Assembly: GCA_020846535.1 (NCBI GenBank)
Contig: JADLDR010000041.1
Coordinates: 1-64,000, forward strand
Source: Armatimonadota bacterium
GTDB taxonomy: Bacteria; Armatimonadota; JADLDR01
Direction: 5' to 3'
DNA: 64,000 nucleotides
Each line of letters begins with the position of its first letter. Within the stretch, counting starts at the first letter, position 1. Made by a program: the position numbers and the translations under genes. The notes below the pieces were generated by a model that did no database searches, was not told where the DNA came from, and saw nothing but the letters and a program-made list of their open reading frames with translations. Positions 43,691 to 53,937 of this stretch are shown here, in pieces.

Positions 43691-46645
43691 ATGCCTTTAT
43701 CGATGCTTCTGGGAATGGCCCTGTCGCTGGGGGCCGCCGAAACCGTTCCTTACGGCATCGACCAGTGGCCGGAGGCTTATGGGAACCACCGCGCCCGCAT
43801 CCGCGTGGCGGCTCAAGCCGATGCCATATATGTGCGCCTTCCCTGGCGGCGGCGCGATACGGAGCCGGAGAAGAAAAATATCGTCGTGGTCGATGCGGCC
43901 ACAGGGCATGAGATCAAAAACCTTGTCCGCCTGAGCGTCGCCCCGGAGCGCGGGGAACTGGTGTTCCAGCCGCAGACGGCCCCGGGCGAGTACTACGTCT
44001 ATTATATGCCGTATGCCCTGTCGGGCTGGACTTATATGCCCTCCCTCTCCTATGGAGCCGTTCAGTCCTCTGCCGATCCCGAATGGGTCGGGCGGCAGGA
44101 TTTGTCGCCTGGGAGGGTCGCCGAATTGCCTTCCGCCCAAGTGCTGGAGTTTCAGGCCCTCTCCGATTTTCACCGCTTCGATCCGATGGAGGCGGTCGCC
44201 TCGGAGGAAGAGATCAAAGCCCTCCTCTCAGGACATCCCGAGAGCTGCCTTGTTTTCCCGGAAGACCGGCGCAATCCGGTTAAAATGCGCGATAATCTGC
44301 CGCTCCGGTGGATACAGAACGGCCCATCCCGCGCGTTTTCGGAAGAAGCCCTGCGGGGCGAGTTTTATGTCTTTCAGATCGGCCTCTACGCCGCCCGAAA
44401 ATCTCTCGAAAACCTGGCCGTCCGCTTCGGCGGGCTGAAAGGCGAGAGCGGTTCCGAGATTCCGGCCTCCGCCTTCCGGTGCATCAATACGGGAGGCGTC
44501 GATTGGGCCGGTCGGCCATTCACGCAGCCGGTCGATATCGAGGAAGGGCAGGTCGGCTCGCTATGGATCGGCGTTCAGGTTCCGGAGGAGGCGAAACCGG
44601 GGCTGTACAGGGGCGAGATCGAAATCGCTCCTGCCAACGCTGAATCCGCCCATGTCCATCTTTCCATCAAGATATCCCCTCAGGCGATGGATAAGCGCAC
44701 CGACAACGAGATCTGGCGACATACCCGCCTGCGCTGGCTCGATTCCACCCTGGCGGTGGATGAGGAGGTAACAGCCCCCTATACGCCGCTTCAGGCGAGG
44801 GGCCGTTCGGTGAAGTGCCTGGGCCGGGAAGTCCGCTACGGGGTCGACGGCCTGCCGACAGCGATCCGGAGCGGCAGGCAGGATATCCTCGCTCGCCCGG
44901 TTCGCTGGGTGATCGAGGCAGAGGGCGGCCCGGTGGCCTGGCAAAAGGCCCGCTCCAAAACGGTCTCCAAAACGCCCGGCTCGATGGTCTGGGAATCCGC
45001 CGCCGAAGGGGACGGACTTGTCATGGCGTCCCGGGCGAAGATGGAATACGACGGCCATATCGCCTGGTCGGTCACTTTCAAAGCCGAAAAGGATATCGCC
45101 CTCCGGGATATCCGCCTGGAGCTTCCCTTCAGGAAGGAATCGGCGGCCTTCATGATGGGAATGGGCCGCAAGGGGGGCCTGCGCCCGCAAGCGTGGAACT
45201 GGAAGTGGAACAAAGCCAAGCACCAGGACGCCGCCTGGATCGGCAGCGTCCATGCCGGGCTGCATCTCAAGCTGAAAGGGCCGGACTACAGGCGGCCTCT
45301 CATCAATATCTACTACGCCCACCTGCCGATCCTGCCGCCGGAAGGGTGGGACAACGGCGGCAGAGGAGGGTGCAGCCTGACCGAAAACGGCGAGGAAGTC
45401 CTCTTCAGCGCCTTCAGCGGGGAGCGGACACTCCGGGTCGGACAGGAGGCGCGATTCGATTTCGACCTCCAGGTCACCCCCGTCAGGCCCATCGATTACG
45501 CCGCCCACTGGAACACCCGCTACTACCATTCCTCCGAGCCGCCGGAAAACGCAGTGCGGGCCAGGGCCAATGTGATCAATCTCCACCACGGCAGCGAACT
45601 CAACCCTTATATCAACTACCCCTTCCTGGCCGCCGGCAGGCTGAAAGCCTATATCGACCGGGCGCACGGCCTGGGCCTGAAGGCCAAAATCTACTATACT
45701 GTCCGCGAGATGACCAACCACGTCCGGGAGATATTCGCCCTGAGAAGCCTGGGGACTGAAATCTACGCCGACGGCCCGGGCGGAGGGGCCTCCTGGCTTC
45801 AGGAGCATCTGCAAACCGGCTATATCCCGGCCTGGTATCAGCCCCTCGGCGACAGAGAGGGGGATGCCGCCATCATCAATACCCCGCTCTCCCGCTGGCA
45901 CAACTACTATCTGGAAGGGCTGGCCTGGCTCATCGAAAATGTGGGGATCGACGGCCTCTACATTGATGACGTCTCCTACGACCGGGACGTGATGAAGCGC
46001 GTCCGCAAGGTGCTGGACCGGATGCGGCCCGGCAGCCTGATCGATCTCCACTCCTGGAACCATTTCAACGACCGGGCCGGGTGGATCAATTGCGCCCTTC
46101 TGTATATGGAATTGTTCCCGTACCTGGACAGCATCTGGTTCGGGGAGGGTTTCGATTATAACGAATCGCCCGATTTCTGGCTGGTGGAGGTGTCCGGCAT
46201 TCCCTTCGGGCTGATGGGCGAGATGCTGGAGGGCGGAGGCAACCCCTGGCGCGGGATGCTCTATGGCATGACCAGCCGCGTCCCCTGGAGTCAGGAGCCG
46301 CCGAAGATGTGGGCTGCCTGGGACAGTTTCGGGATCGCCCGGTCGCGCATGATCGGCTACTGGGAGCCGGAGTGCCCGGTCAAAACGGATCGCGCCGACG
46401 TTCCCGTCACCGCCTATGTCCGGAAGGGCAAAACCCTCGTCTCCCTGGCAAGCTGGGCTTCCGGCCCGGTCGATGCCCGCCTCCGGATAGACTGGAAGGC
46501 CCTGGGCATCCTGCCGGAGAAAGCCTCCCTGCACGCCCCGGCCATCGCCAATTTCCAGCCAGAGCGTCGCTTCGACCCGAACGGCCCCATCCCGGTCGAG
46601 CCGGGCAAGGGCTGGCTGATCGTCATAGGAGAAGCCGATGAGTAA
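43691..46645 (+). CDS. Secreted DUF6067/GH123-like glycosidase-like protein
   Basis: A 984-residue protein with a short N-terminal signal (MPLSMLLGMALSLGAAET) and a GGAGGAAA site. The first ~330 residues are beta-sandwiches (GLYRGEIEIA, FYVFQIGLYAARKSL). Residues ~350-600 form further beta-domains. The C-terminal barrel includes AYIDRAHGLGLKAKIYYTVREM, NVGIDGLYIDDVSYDRDVM and SLIDLHSWNHFND, where Asp-Asp of YIDDVSYDRD are candidate catalytic residues. The pattern resembles proteins annotated DUF6067 or GH123-like. The family call is moderate. It overlaps the next gene by 8 bp and probably heads an export/degradation operon ending in the GH95 fucosidase. Confidence 0.55.
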   Translation: MPLSMLLGMALSLGAAETVPYGIDQWPEAYGNHRARIRVAAQADAIYVRLPWRRRDTEPEKKNIVVVDAATGHEIKNLVRLSVAPERGELVFQPQTAPGEYYVYYMPYALSGWTYMPSLSYGAVQSSADPEWVGRQDLSPGRVAELPSAQVLEFQALSDFHRFDPMEAVASEEEIKALLSGHPESCLVFPEDRRNPVKMRDNLPLRWIQNGPSRAFSEEALRGEFYVFQIGLYAARKSLENLAVRFGGLKGESGSEIPASAFRCINTGGVDWAGRPFTQPVDIEEGQVGSLWIGVQVPEEAKPGLYRGEIEIAPANAESAHVHLSIKISPQAMDKRTDNEIWRHTRLRWLDSTLAVDEEVTAPYTPLQARGRSVKCLGREVRYGVDGLPTAIRSGRQDILARPVRWVIEAEGGPVAWQKARSKTVSKTPGSMVWESAAEGDGLVMASRAKMEYDGHIAWSVTFKAEKDIALRDIRLELPFRKESAAFMMGMGRKGGLRPQAWNWKWNKAKHQDAAWIGSVHAGLHLKLKGPDYRRPLINIYYAHLPILPPEGWDNGGRGGCSLTENGEEVLFSAFSGERTLRVGQEARFDFDLQVTPVRPIDYAAHWNTRYYHSSEPPENAVRARANVINLHHGSELNPYINYPFLAAGRLKAYIDRAHGLGLKAKIYYTVREMTNHVREIFALRSLGTEIYADGPGGGASWLQEHLQTGYIPAWYQPLGDREGDAAIINTPLSRWHNYYLEGLAWLIENVGIDGLYIDDVSYDRDVMKRVRKVLDRMRPGSLIDLHSWNHFNDRAGWINCALLYMELFPYLDSIWFGEGFDYNESPDFWLVEVSGIPFGLMGEMLEGGGNPWRGMLYGMTSRVPWSQEPPKMWAAWDSFGIARSRMIGYWEPECPVKTDRADVPVTAYVRKGKTLVSLASWASGPVDARLRIDWKALGILPEKASLHAPAIANFQPERRFDPNGPIPVEPGKGWLIVIGEADE

Positions 46646-47714
46646 CCTACCCTATTCCCGCCGTGGCCTCCTCCGGATCGGGTTGGGCAGCGCCGCAGCC
46701 GCTTTTCTGGCGTCCTCCGGCGAAACCGCTCCGGAGGGCCGGAAAGTCGACCCTCCGAAGGAGATCGTCAAAGCCTTCAATATCGATTTCAACTGGGATA
46801 ACGGGGCGGCCTCCCCGCCCGGAACCTATGCCCATGCCGACCCGAAGGAGCATATGCGGTTCTATCAGGAGATGGGCGTCAATACGATCCAGACCTTCTG
46901 CGTCACCTATAACGGCTACGCCTGGTTCCCCAGCGAGGTCGCCCCCGTCACGCCCGGCCTGAAAAGGAATTTCCTGGGCGAGATGGTCTCTTTGGGCCAC
47001 CAGGCCCGCATCAAGGTTTACGGCTATTTTTGCCTGGGTGCCAATCCCTTCTGGGAGGGGAAGCACCCGGAGGAAGTCCACGGCAGCGATTCCGATTATA
47101 TCAAAGCGCCCCTGACCCTCAAATATCTGGATTACTTCTCCCGTTCCGTCCAGGACGCCCTCCGCAAAACCGATATCGACGGCTTCATGGTAGACTGGGT
47201 GCGCCCTCCGAAGCATACCCGCTGGCTGGAATGTGAGCGTGGGATGTACCGGGAACTGATGGGGGAGCCGTTTCCCGCCTCCGGCAGCCCTTCCGCAGAG
47301 GCCACCCTCGAATACGACCGGCGCTCCCTGGCCCGAGCCTGGAAGCAGTTGAAGCAGGCCGTCCGCTCTATCCGCCCGGCCCGCATCTGGACGAACCACC
47401 CCTTCGAGCGCCCCGGCGACCCGCTCTGGAACGACCACCCTCTTCTGAAGGAAGTGGACTGGCTCCTGAACGAAAGCCCGGATCAGGGACTTCTCGGCTG
47501 GCTGGAGCGAAATATCGGCCCCCGGACCCGGATCCTCCAGAACCTCTGCGGCTGGGCCGACCATGACGCCTCCGCCTGGAAAAAGCTCGATCCCCGGAAG
47601 TTCGGGCTCTACGGGTTTGCCCAGGCAGACCGGAAGACCACGCTCCCCAGCGCCGAAAACGCGGCCAATATCAAAAACATCGAGGCGCTTCGCGAGGCGT
47701 ATCATGCGCTCTGA
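46638..47714 (+). CDS. Tat-exported TIM-barrel protein, GH-like
   Basis: A 358-residue protein beginning [22 protein letters not shown], a classical twin-arginine signal. The rest reads as one TIM barrel: [53 protein letters not shown] (Asp in the FMVDW strand a candidate catalytic residue), [13 protein letters not shown] and [12 protein letters not shown]. It resembles GH29-like or unclassified barrel hydrolases, but I cannot assign a number. It starts within the last 8 bp of the preceding gene. A folded, probably cofactor-independent enzyme exported by Tat is expected. Confidence 0.6.
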   Translation: MSNLPYSRRGLLRIGLGSAAAAFLASSGETAPEGRKVDPPKEIVKAFNIDFNWDNGAASPPGTYAHADPKEHMRFYQEMGVNTIQTFCVTYNGYAWFPSEVAPVTPGLKRNFLGEMVSLGHQARIKVYGYFCLGANPFWEGKHPEEVHGSDSDYIKAPLTLKYLDYFSRSVQDALRKTDIDGFMVDWVRPPKHTRWLECERGMYRELMGEPFPASGSPSAEATLEYDRRSLARAWKQLKQAVRSIRPARIWTNHPFERPGDPLWNDHPLLKEVDWLLNESPDQGLLGWLERNIGPRTRILQNLCGWADHDASAWKKLDPRKFGLYGFAQADRKTTLPSAENAANIKNIEALREAYHAL

Positions 47715-47742
47715 AGTGGGGGAAAGGATTCCGTGTGGATGG

Positions 47743-47794
47743 GGGCGCATCTGGATGTGTGCGCCCGCAAACGGGGCAGACCTGTTTGTCTGCC
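47743..47794. repeat. Two adjacent hairpins before the GH95 gene
   Basis: GGGCGCA pairs with TGCGCCC (47743-47766), and GGCAGAC-ctgttt-GTCTGCC follows (47775-47794). They lie in the 104-bp gap after the Tat-exported protein. They may be a terminator or copies of dispersed G/C-rich palindromes similar in style to those at 30666-30725. Confidence 0.5.
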
Positions 47795-47818
47795 TCTACA
47801 GGTAGCCTGTTTGATAGG

Positions 47819-50251
47819 ATGAGTGCTGTGCAATTGATGATCAGGCGACTGTTGATCCTATTTTTTGCCGTAATCCTGAATATATCTATAGGGAGAGGGT
47901 GGAGCATGTCAGACGCAAATGCCAGGAAACCGGAGCCGGGAGAGTTCGGCGCGATGACGCTGTGGTATCGACAGCCGGCCCGCGAGTGGATCGAGGCGCT
48001 GCCGGTCGGGAACGGGCGGCTGGGGGCGATGGTCTTCGGAAAGATAGACGAGGAGCGCATCCAGTTAAACGACAACACGCTCTGGGACGGCCACCGGCAG
48101 GACACCAACAACCCGCAGGCCCTGCAATACCTGCCCCGGGTGCGGCAGCTTCTCTTCGAGGGCAAAAACCAGGAGGCGACCGAGATTGCCGACCGCTACC
48201 TGATGGGCAACCCCAAGGGCGTCAAATCCTATCAATCGCTGGGTGACCTGTGGCTGGAGGCCGGGCAGGACGAGGCGGTGGAGGATTACCGCCGGGAACT
48301 GGACATGGACAGTGGCATCGTCCGCATCACCTACCGGATCGGGGATGTCCGCTATGCGCGGGAGATTTTCGCCTCCGCCCCGGACCGGGCAGTGGTGGTC
48401 CGGCTGACGGCCAGCAAGAGAAGCAAGATCAACCTGAAAGTGCGGATCTCGCGCCCGCAGGACGCCTCCAGCTTCACCGAAGGCAACGACCGGCTGATCC
48501 TGCGCGGGCAGGTGGCGGATATCCCACCCGGAGCCTCGGAAAGCCTGGGGATGAAATTCGAGGCCCACCTACTGGCCCGCCCCCAGGGGGGCCGCCTGGC
48601 CGCCGAGAGCGACACCCTGGTGATCGAGAGGGCCAACACCGCCACCCTCATCCTCTCCGCCGCCACCGGTTACAAAAGCGATGACCCCGCCCAGGCGTGC
48701 CGGGATTCGCTGGCGACCGCCTCCTCCAAGGAGTTCGCCCGCCTTCGCAGCGTCCATGTCGCCGACCACCGTAAGATCTTCCGCCGTGTCCGGCTCGACC
48801 TGGGCCGCAGCCCAGGCGACGACCTGCCGACCGATGAACGGCTGGCCGCCGTCCGGGAAGGGACGGACGATCCCGGGCTGGCCGTCCTCTATTTTCAGTT
48901 CGGGCGCTATCTGCTGATGGGTTCCTCCCGACAGGGCGGCCTGCCCGCCAACCTCCAGGGCCTCTGGAACGAACACATGAACGCGCCCTGGAATTCGGAC
49001 TACCACACCAATATCAACCTCCAGATGAATTACTGGCCCGCGGAGGTGGGCAACCTCAGCGAGTGCCATGTGCCCCTCCTCGATTACCTGGCCTCTCTGG
49101 TGGAACCGGGGCGCAGGACGGCGCAGGTTCACTACGGGTGCAAGGGGTTTGTGGCGCATCACCTTTCGGATATCTGGGGCTTCACCACGCCCGCCGACGG
49201 GGTGTGGGGCATCTGGCCGATGGGGGCCGCCTGGCTCTGCCAGCATGTGTGGGAGCATTACGCCTTCAGCGGCGACCGGGAATTCCTCTCCCGGAAGGGC
49301 TACCCGGTGATGAAGGAGGCCGCCGAATTTCTGATCGATTTCCTGGTGGAAGACCCGCAGGGCCGCCTGGTCACCAACCCTTCCCACTCGCCGGAGAACA
49401 CCTTCCGCAAGCCCGGCGGCTCGGTCTCCGCCTTCACCTACGGGGCCACGATGGACTTGGAAATCGTCCACGACCTCTTCACCAACTGCATCCAGGCCGC
49501 CGAAATCCTCAACACCGACGCCGCCTTCCGGGATCGCCTGAAGCAGGCATTGAACCGCCTGGCCCCCTTGCAGATCAGCGCCCGAACCGGCAGGCTCCAG
49601 GAATGGATCGAGGATTACGATGAACCGGAGCCGGGCCACCGGCACATGTCCCACCTCTACGGCCTCCACCCGGGCCGGCAGATCACCCTGCGCGGCGCTC
49701 CGGAGCTGGCCCGGGCTGCCCGCAAGTCTCTGGAATACCGCCTCAGCCACGGCGGCGGGCATACGGGATGGAGCCGCGCCTGGATCGTCAACTTCTGGGC
49801 GCGGTTTGAGGAAGGCGATCTGGCCTATCAGAATCTGAAGGCCCTGCTCCAACACAGCACCGCCCCTAACCTCTTCGATCTCCACCCGCCCTTCCAGATC
49901 GACGGGAATTTCGGGGGGGCCGCCGGCATCGCCGAAATGCTCCTCCAGAGCCATGCCAGGGAGGTCAGCCTCCTTCCGGCCCTGCCCGCAGCCTGGCCCG
50001 AAGGCTCCTTCTCCGGGCTGAGGGCGCGGGGAGGCTATGAGGTATCCGCCGCCTGGAAAGCGGGCAAACTCGCCGCCGCCTCGATCCGGGCCTCTCTGAA
50101 GAACGCCTGCACGCTCCGCGTCCCCCTCGGCCAGCAGGTGGTGGAGATCGCCCTTTCGGGATTGGCGATCCCTCTGGAGCGCACCGCCGACCCCTGTATC
50201 GTCCGATTCAACGCTCAGCCGGGCCGGAGCTACAGCATCGTCATGAAATGA
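47819..50251 (+). CDS. Alpha-L-fucosidase, GH95
   Basis: A protein of about 810 residues with the GH95 architecture: N-terminal beta-sandwich ([29 protein letters not shown]), then an (alpha/alpha)6 barrel with the catalytic block [19 protein letters not shown] and [18 protein letters not shown], then a C-terminal beta-domain. GH95 enzymes are inverting alpha-1,2-fucosidases (some are galactosidases). I set the start at 47819 because [21 protein letters not shown] gives a signal peptide, though its ribosome site is weak. The ATG at 47906 has a stronger site but yields an unexported protein. With GH29 at 23972 it gives the window two unrelated fucosidases. Confidence 0.88.
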   Translation: MSAVQLMIRRLLILFFAVILNISIGRGWSMSDANARKPEPGEFGAMTLWYRQPAREWIEALPVGNGRLGAMVFGKIDEERIQLNDNTLWDGHRQDTNNPQALQYLPRVRQLLFEGKNQEATEIADRYLMGNPKGVKSYQSLGDLWLEAGQDEAVEDYRRELDMDSGIVRITYRIGDVRYAREIFASAPDRAVVVRLTASKRSKINLKVRISRPQDASSFTEGNDRLILRGQVADIPPGASESLGMKFEAHLLARPQGGRLAAESDTLVIERANTATLILSAATGYKSDDPAQACRDSLATASSKEFARLRSVHVADHRKIFRRVRLDLGRSPGDDLPTDERLAAVREGTDDPGLAVLYFQFGRYLLMGSSRQGGLPANLQGLWNEHMNAPWNSDYHTNINLQMNYWPAEVGNLSECHVPLLDYLASLVEPGRRTAQVHYGCKGFVAHHLSDIWGFTTPADGVWGIWPMGAAWLCQHVWEHYAFSGDREFLSRKGYPVMKEAAEFLIDFLVEDPQGRLVTNPSHSPENTFRKPGGSVSAFTYGATMDLEIVHDLFTNCIQAAEILNTDAAFRDRLKQALNRLAPLQISARTGRLQEWIEDYDEPEPGHRHMSHLYGLHPGRQITLRGAPELARAARKSLEYRLSHGGGHTGWSRAWIVNFWARFEEGDLAYQNLKALLQHSTAPNLFDLHPPFQIDGNFGGAAGIAEMLLQSHAREVSLLPALPAAWPEGSFSGLRARGGYEVSAAWKAGKLAAASIRASLKNACTLRVPLGQQVVEIALSGLAIPLERTADPCIVRFNAQPGRSYSIVMK

Positions 50252-50260
50252 GGAGGGCTT

Positions 50261-51186
50261 ATGCCGCGAGAACTGGTCGCTATCGCGCCGCGCCAGCCGG
50301 TCATCCGGGAGTATGACGACCCGCCCCTGAAGGAAAACCGGGTGCGGATCCGGTCGGAGTTCAGCACCCCCAAGCGCGGCACGGAGCTGGGGATCTACCG
50401 GGGCGTCTCGGCCTTTTCCCTGCGCCGGTGGGATTCGGAGTGGAATATGTCCTTTCCCGGGAGCAGGCCGAGTCTGCCGGTTTCCCCATGTCTCTCGGGA
50501 ATATGACCGTGGGAATGGTGATCGAAACCGGAAACGCCGTCGCCCGCTACCGGGCCGGGGGCCGGGTGTTCGGGCACTTCCCGATCCGCGAAACGCACAC
50601 CGTGGCCGAAGGCCGCATCGAGGCCGTCGCGCCCGAGGGGATGTCCCCTCATGCCAGTGTCTGCTGGGATCCGGCGAAATTCGCCCTGGGAGCCGTCCGG
50701 GACGCCCATATCCGTCTCGGTGAGCGGGTGGCGGTCTTCGGGATGGGGGCTATCGGCCTGATCGCCCTCCAGATGGCCCGCCTTTCCGGGGCCGCCTGGG
50801 TGCAGGGCAGGCCCGGATGTGGCGATAGAGGCCAGCGGGGCCTATCCCGCCCTCCAGGAAGCGGTTCGCTGCTGCGCGGTCGGGGGCCGGGTCGTTCCCC
50901 TGGCCTTCTACGAAGGCGAAGCCTGCGGCCTGCGCCTGGGCGAAGAGTGGCACATAAACCGCGTCACCGTCCTTTCCTCCCGTGCCTGCACGGAGCCGGA
51001 CCGGGACTATCCCTTATGGGACAACCGCCGGGTCCGCGAGACCGCCTTCAGCCTGCTGCGGGAGGGACGCCTCCGGGCGGACGGCATATCGATCCTATCG
51101 TGCCCTTCGAGGCATCCGCCGACGCCTACAGAGCGATTGATGAGCGTCCCTGGAAAAGCGTGCAGCTGGGAGTTGTCTACGGATGA
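50261..51186 (+). pseudogene. Zinc-type alcohol dehydrogenase (MDR), multiply broken
   Basis: The pieces of one medium-chain dehydrogenase lie in three frames. The start (PRELVAIAPRQPVIREYDDPPL ... KRGTELGIYRG) runs from 50261. The frame shifts between ~50440 and 50490, continuing SLGNMTVGMVIETGN ... ERVAVFGMGAIGLIALQMA. At ~50805 the Rossmann domain is cut: GAAWV jumps to PDVAIEASGAYPALQEAV in another frame, an internal deletion of roughly 100 bp by comparison with the family. A third shift near 51085 brings back the true C-terminus (DPIVPFEASADAYRAIDE). It follows GH95 by 9 bp and precedes the URO-D gene by 15 bp, so it was once part of the operon. Confidence 0.85.
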
Positions 51187-51201
51187 GTTGGGAGAACCCT
51201 G

Positions 51202-52242
51202 ATGACAGGTTATGAGCGTATTCACAGTGTTTTATCCGGGCGCAAGCCCGACAGGATGCCAGTTCTGCCGATCCTGCATACCGGGCTGGCCCCTCTGTGC
51301 GGCGTTCCGCTGGGGCGCTTCTTCACCGATGCGAAGGTGATGGCCGGGGTGATGGCGGAAGGCTTCCGGCGCTTCGGCTATGACGGGATCCAGCTTTCGA
51401 TGGGCGTTACCGGGGAGGCGGAGGCGCTGGGGGCGGAGGTGGCCCAGCCGGAGAACGGCTCCCCTCTGCTCAGGCAGCGTCTTTTGGCCGACCCCTCGCA
51501 ACTGGAAACCTTACGCCAGCGCGATCCTCTGACCGGAGGGCGGATGCCCCTCTTTTTCAAGGCCGTTGCCGAGACAGTGCAGCAGGCCGGGGAGGAAGCG
51601 TTCGTGATCGCCACCATGCGCGGGCCGCTGATCGCCGCCTCCCAGCTCCGGGGCGTGGAGCAGATTCTGATCGACATGGTGGAAGAGCCGGATATGCTGG
51701 AGGCTATCCTCGATTTCACCGCAGGGATGGCTCTGAGGCTGGGGAAAGCCCTGCGCTGCACCGGAGCGCAGGGCCTGATCCTGGGGGAAGCCACCTGCTC
51801 CCCGAACTTCATCTCCCCTGCCCACTACCGCAGCCTGGTGCTGCCGCGCCACCGCCGCCTGATCGCCGGCCTCCAGGAAGCGGGCTGGGAGGCCCTTGGC
51901 CTCCATATCTGCGGCAACACCCTCCCCATCCTGGAAGATGTGATCTCCACCGGTATCACCCTCTTCGATATCGACTATCAGGTGGATGCCGTTGCAGCCG
52001 CGCGGGCGGCGGCTGGGCGTGTCACCCTGCGCGGCAACCTCGACCCCAGCTCCGCCCTCCGCTTCGGCAGCTCGCAGTCTGTCTATGATCAGACGAAAAA
52101 GCTGTGCAGCCTTATGCGGAATAACCGGTGGATCGCGGGCAGCGGATGCGATGTCCCGCCAGGGACGTCTGCTGCCAATCTAACGGCCATGGTTGCTGCG
52201 GCGCAGGGACGCCCGATGGACGCCCGGGGAGGCTCATCATGA
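51202..52242 (+). CDS. URO-D superfamily protein, MtaA/CmuA-like methyltransferase type
   Basis: A 346-residue TIM-barrel protein of the uroporphyrinogen decarboxylase superfamily. It starts with the family motif YERIHSVLSGRKPDRMPVLP and carries a zinc-site pattern HxC (LGLHICGNT) with a later Cys (GSGCDVPPGT). That pattern marks the methylcobamide:thiol methyltransferase branch rather than haem synthesis. No corrinoid protein gene is nearby, so the methyl donor is unknown. Its stop overlaps the start of the next PhyH gene (ATGA). It is expected to be cytoplasmic. Confidence 0.82.
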   Translation: MTGYERIHSVLSGRKPDRMPVLPILHTGLAPLCGVPLGRFFTDAKVMAGVMAEGFRRFGYDGIQLSMGVTGEAEALGAEVAQPENGSPLLRQRLLADPSQLETLRQRDPLTGGRMPLFFKAVAETVQQAGEEAFVIATMRGPLIAASQLRGVEQILIDMVEEPDMLEAILDFTAGMALRLGKALRCTGAQGLILGEATCSPNFISPAHYRSLVLPRHRRLIAGLQEAGWEALGLHICGNTLPILEDVISTGITLFDIDYQVDAVAAARAAAGRVTLRGNLDPSSALRFGSSQSVYDQTKKLCSLMRNNRWIAGSGCDVPPGTSAANLTAMVAAAQGRPMDARGGSS

Positions 52243-53135
52243 AACGTTACAATGTTCTGAGCGAGGCTCAGGTTCGGCATTTTCTGGAACGCGGGCATAT
52301 CATCATTCACGAGGCTTTTCCGCGGGAGACGGCGGCCCTGTGGACGGAGCATTCTTTCTCCCGCCTGGGATACGACCCTTCAGACCCTGCCACCTGGCAG
52401 CAGCCCATCATCCACATGCCGACCGTTCACCGCTTCGATATCTGCGAATTCGCTCCCGACGCCTGGGCGGCGGCCTGCGACCTGATGGGCGGAGCGGATC
52501 GCATCCGGCAGCCCTGCATGATCGGGGACGGCTTTATCGTCAATTTCCGGTGGGAGGCGGACCGCCCCTGGCAGCCGCCCTCCACCGCCTCTCCGGGCTG
52601 GCACAAAGACGGCGATTTCTTCCGCCACTTCCTGGACAGCCCGGAGCAGGGGCTTCTCACCCTGGTGATCTGGTCGGATATCGCCCACCGGGGCGGCGGA
52701 ACCTATATCGCCTGCGATTCGGTCGCTCCGGTCGCCCGGTATCTTGCGGCCCGACCCGAAGGCGTGCTGCCCAATGATTTCGATTTCCGCACCCTCGTTT
52801 CCGGGTGCCGCGACTTTCTGGAATATAAGGGTCAGACCGGGGATATCGTACTCATTCATCCCTACATCCTGCACGCCTCCTCTCAGAACCTTTCAGGCAT
52901 CCCTCGCTTTCTGACCAATCCGCCCTTCGCCCTGAAAGAGCCGATGAACTTCAACCGCGCCAACCCGGACGACTACTCCCCGGTCGAGTTGGCCGTCCTG
53001 GGCGGGCTGGGAGTGGAGCGGCTGGACTTTCTTCCCGCCGCACCCCGGGAGCGCGTCTATCCTGAAAGGGAGCGAATCCAGCAGAAGATGCTCGAAGAGG
53101 AGCGGGCGCGGCTGGGCGAGGGAATAGAGGAGTGA
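52239..53135 (+). CDS. PhyH-like Fe(II)/2-oxoglutarate oxygenase
   Basis: A 298-residue PhyH-family protein starting within the previous stop codon (ATGA overlap, GGGGAGG site). Iron ligands: HKD in GWHKDGDFFRH and the distal His in PYILHASSQNL. The 2-oxoglutarate Arg is likely the one in SGIPRFLTNPP. The family is divergent: a 25-residue segment after the first His is rich in Pro and Trp, and the C-terminus has an extra ~45-residue helical tail. The substrate is unknown. Together with the preceding gene and the four after it, it forms a closely overlapped block. Confidence 0.75.
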   Translation: MKRYNVLSEAQVRHFLERGHIIIHEAFPRETAALWTEHSFSRLGYDPSDPATWQQPIIHMPTVHRFDICEFAPDAWAAACDLMGGADRIRQPCMIGDGFIVNFRWEADRPWQPPSTASPGWHKDGDFFRHFLDSPEQGLLTLVIWSDIAHRGGGTYIACDSVAPVARYLAARPEGVLPNDFDFRTLVSGCRDFLEYKGQTGDIVLIHPYILHASSQNLSGIPRFLTNPPFALKEPMNFNRANPDDYSPVELAVLGGLGVERLDFLPAAPRERVYPERERIQQKMLEEERARLGEGIEE

Positions 53136-53139
53136 TGCG

Positions 53140-53937
53140 ATGATAAAATACCTGCTTCCCGAAATGACCTCCAGAGAATGCCAGGCGTACCAGGTTCAGG
53201 GCGGGGACATCATGGTCGTGCCGGTCGGCTCGGTGGAAGTTCTGGGGCCGCACCTGCCGGTGGGAGGGCGGTGCTTCGTGGCGGAAGCCTTCTCCCGCCT
53301 GCTTGCCCAGGAGGTCGGCGGCCTCTGCCTTCCTGTCACCCCCTTCTCCAGCGTCCGCAATACCTTCGACCGACCGGGCAGCGTGGATGCGCCCGAATCC
53401 GAAGTCAACGCCTATATCCGAGCCGTGTTCGACGATCTCTTTGCCACCGGCTTCCGGCGCATCCTGCTGGTTACCTACCTCGATTACCTGCGCTATTACA
53501 TCCCCCAGGAGTTCTACGAGGATCGCCAGGTGGCGGCAGGCGGCATCCACCTGGAAGAACTTCTCCATGACCGGGAAGGCGTCGGACAAGGCGCGTGCGT
53601 CGCCGGGGCGCTGCGGATTCTGGGTCGGGCGGAGCGGGCGGACAGAATCGAAGCCGAAAACCGGCGGCTCCTGGAGGAAGGCTGCCCGCCGCCCGCCCTG
53701 CTGGAATCGCTGGCATCGCTCCTCGATGTGGGGTCGGTAGGCTTCACCTATCCGCCGGGAGCGTACCCTTGCCCGCCCGAGCCCGGCCTTTCCGGAGAGA
53801 TGGGCGAACGGGCGCTCCGCCAGGCAGCCCGCGAACTGACTCCAGCGGTGGAGAGCCTCCGGGGATACAACGAATTTCTCGCCCGACGGGGCGGCAGCCG
53901 CGGCCTGCTCTGGCGGGGCTGGAGGTGGCCTTCATGA
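53140..53937 (+). CDS. Creatininase-family pseudoenzyme
   Basis: A 265-residue protein that aligns without gaps over its first ~120 residues with the next gene product. The metal-binding signature is lost. Where the neighbour has GSIEQHGPHLLLGTD, this has GSVEVLGPHLPVGGR, so His35 becomes Leu and Asp44 becomes Arg. Where the neighbour has VVNGHGGN, this has LVTYLDYL, so His114 becomes Leu. The later Glu (GGGEGTGLAGA) is replaced by Gln150 (GVGQGACVAGA). Glu33 alone is kept. The frame is intact, which argues for a retained function as a regulator, scaffold or subunit of a heteromer rather than a decaying copy. It overlaps the next gene by ATGA. Confidence 0.8.
   Translation: MIKYLLPEMTSRECQAYQVQGGDIMVVPVGSVEVLGPHLPVGGRCFVAEAFSRLLAQEVGGLCLPVTPFSSVRNTFDRPGSVDAPESEVNAYIRAVFDDLFATGFRRILLVTYLDYLRYYIPQEFYEDRQVAAGGIHLEELLHDREGVGQGACVAGALRILGRAERADRIEAENRRLLEEGCPPPALLESLASLLDVGSVGFTYPPGAYPCPPEPGLSGEMGERALRQAARELTPAVESLRGYNEFLARRGGSRGLLWRGWRWPS

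Noticed and set aside
44561-46534. 657-codon open frame opposite the DUF6067-like gene
   Set aside because: Composition typical of an antisense shadow; the plus-strand frame has a signal peptide, ribosome site and folds.
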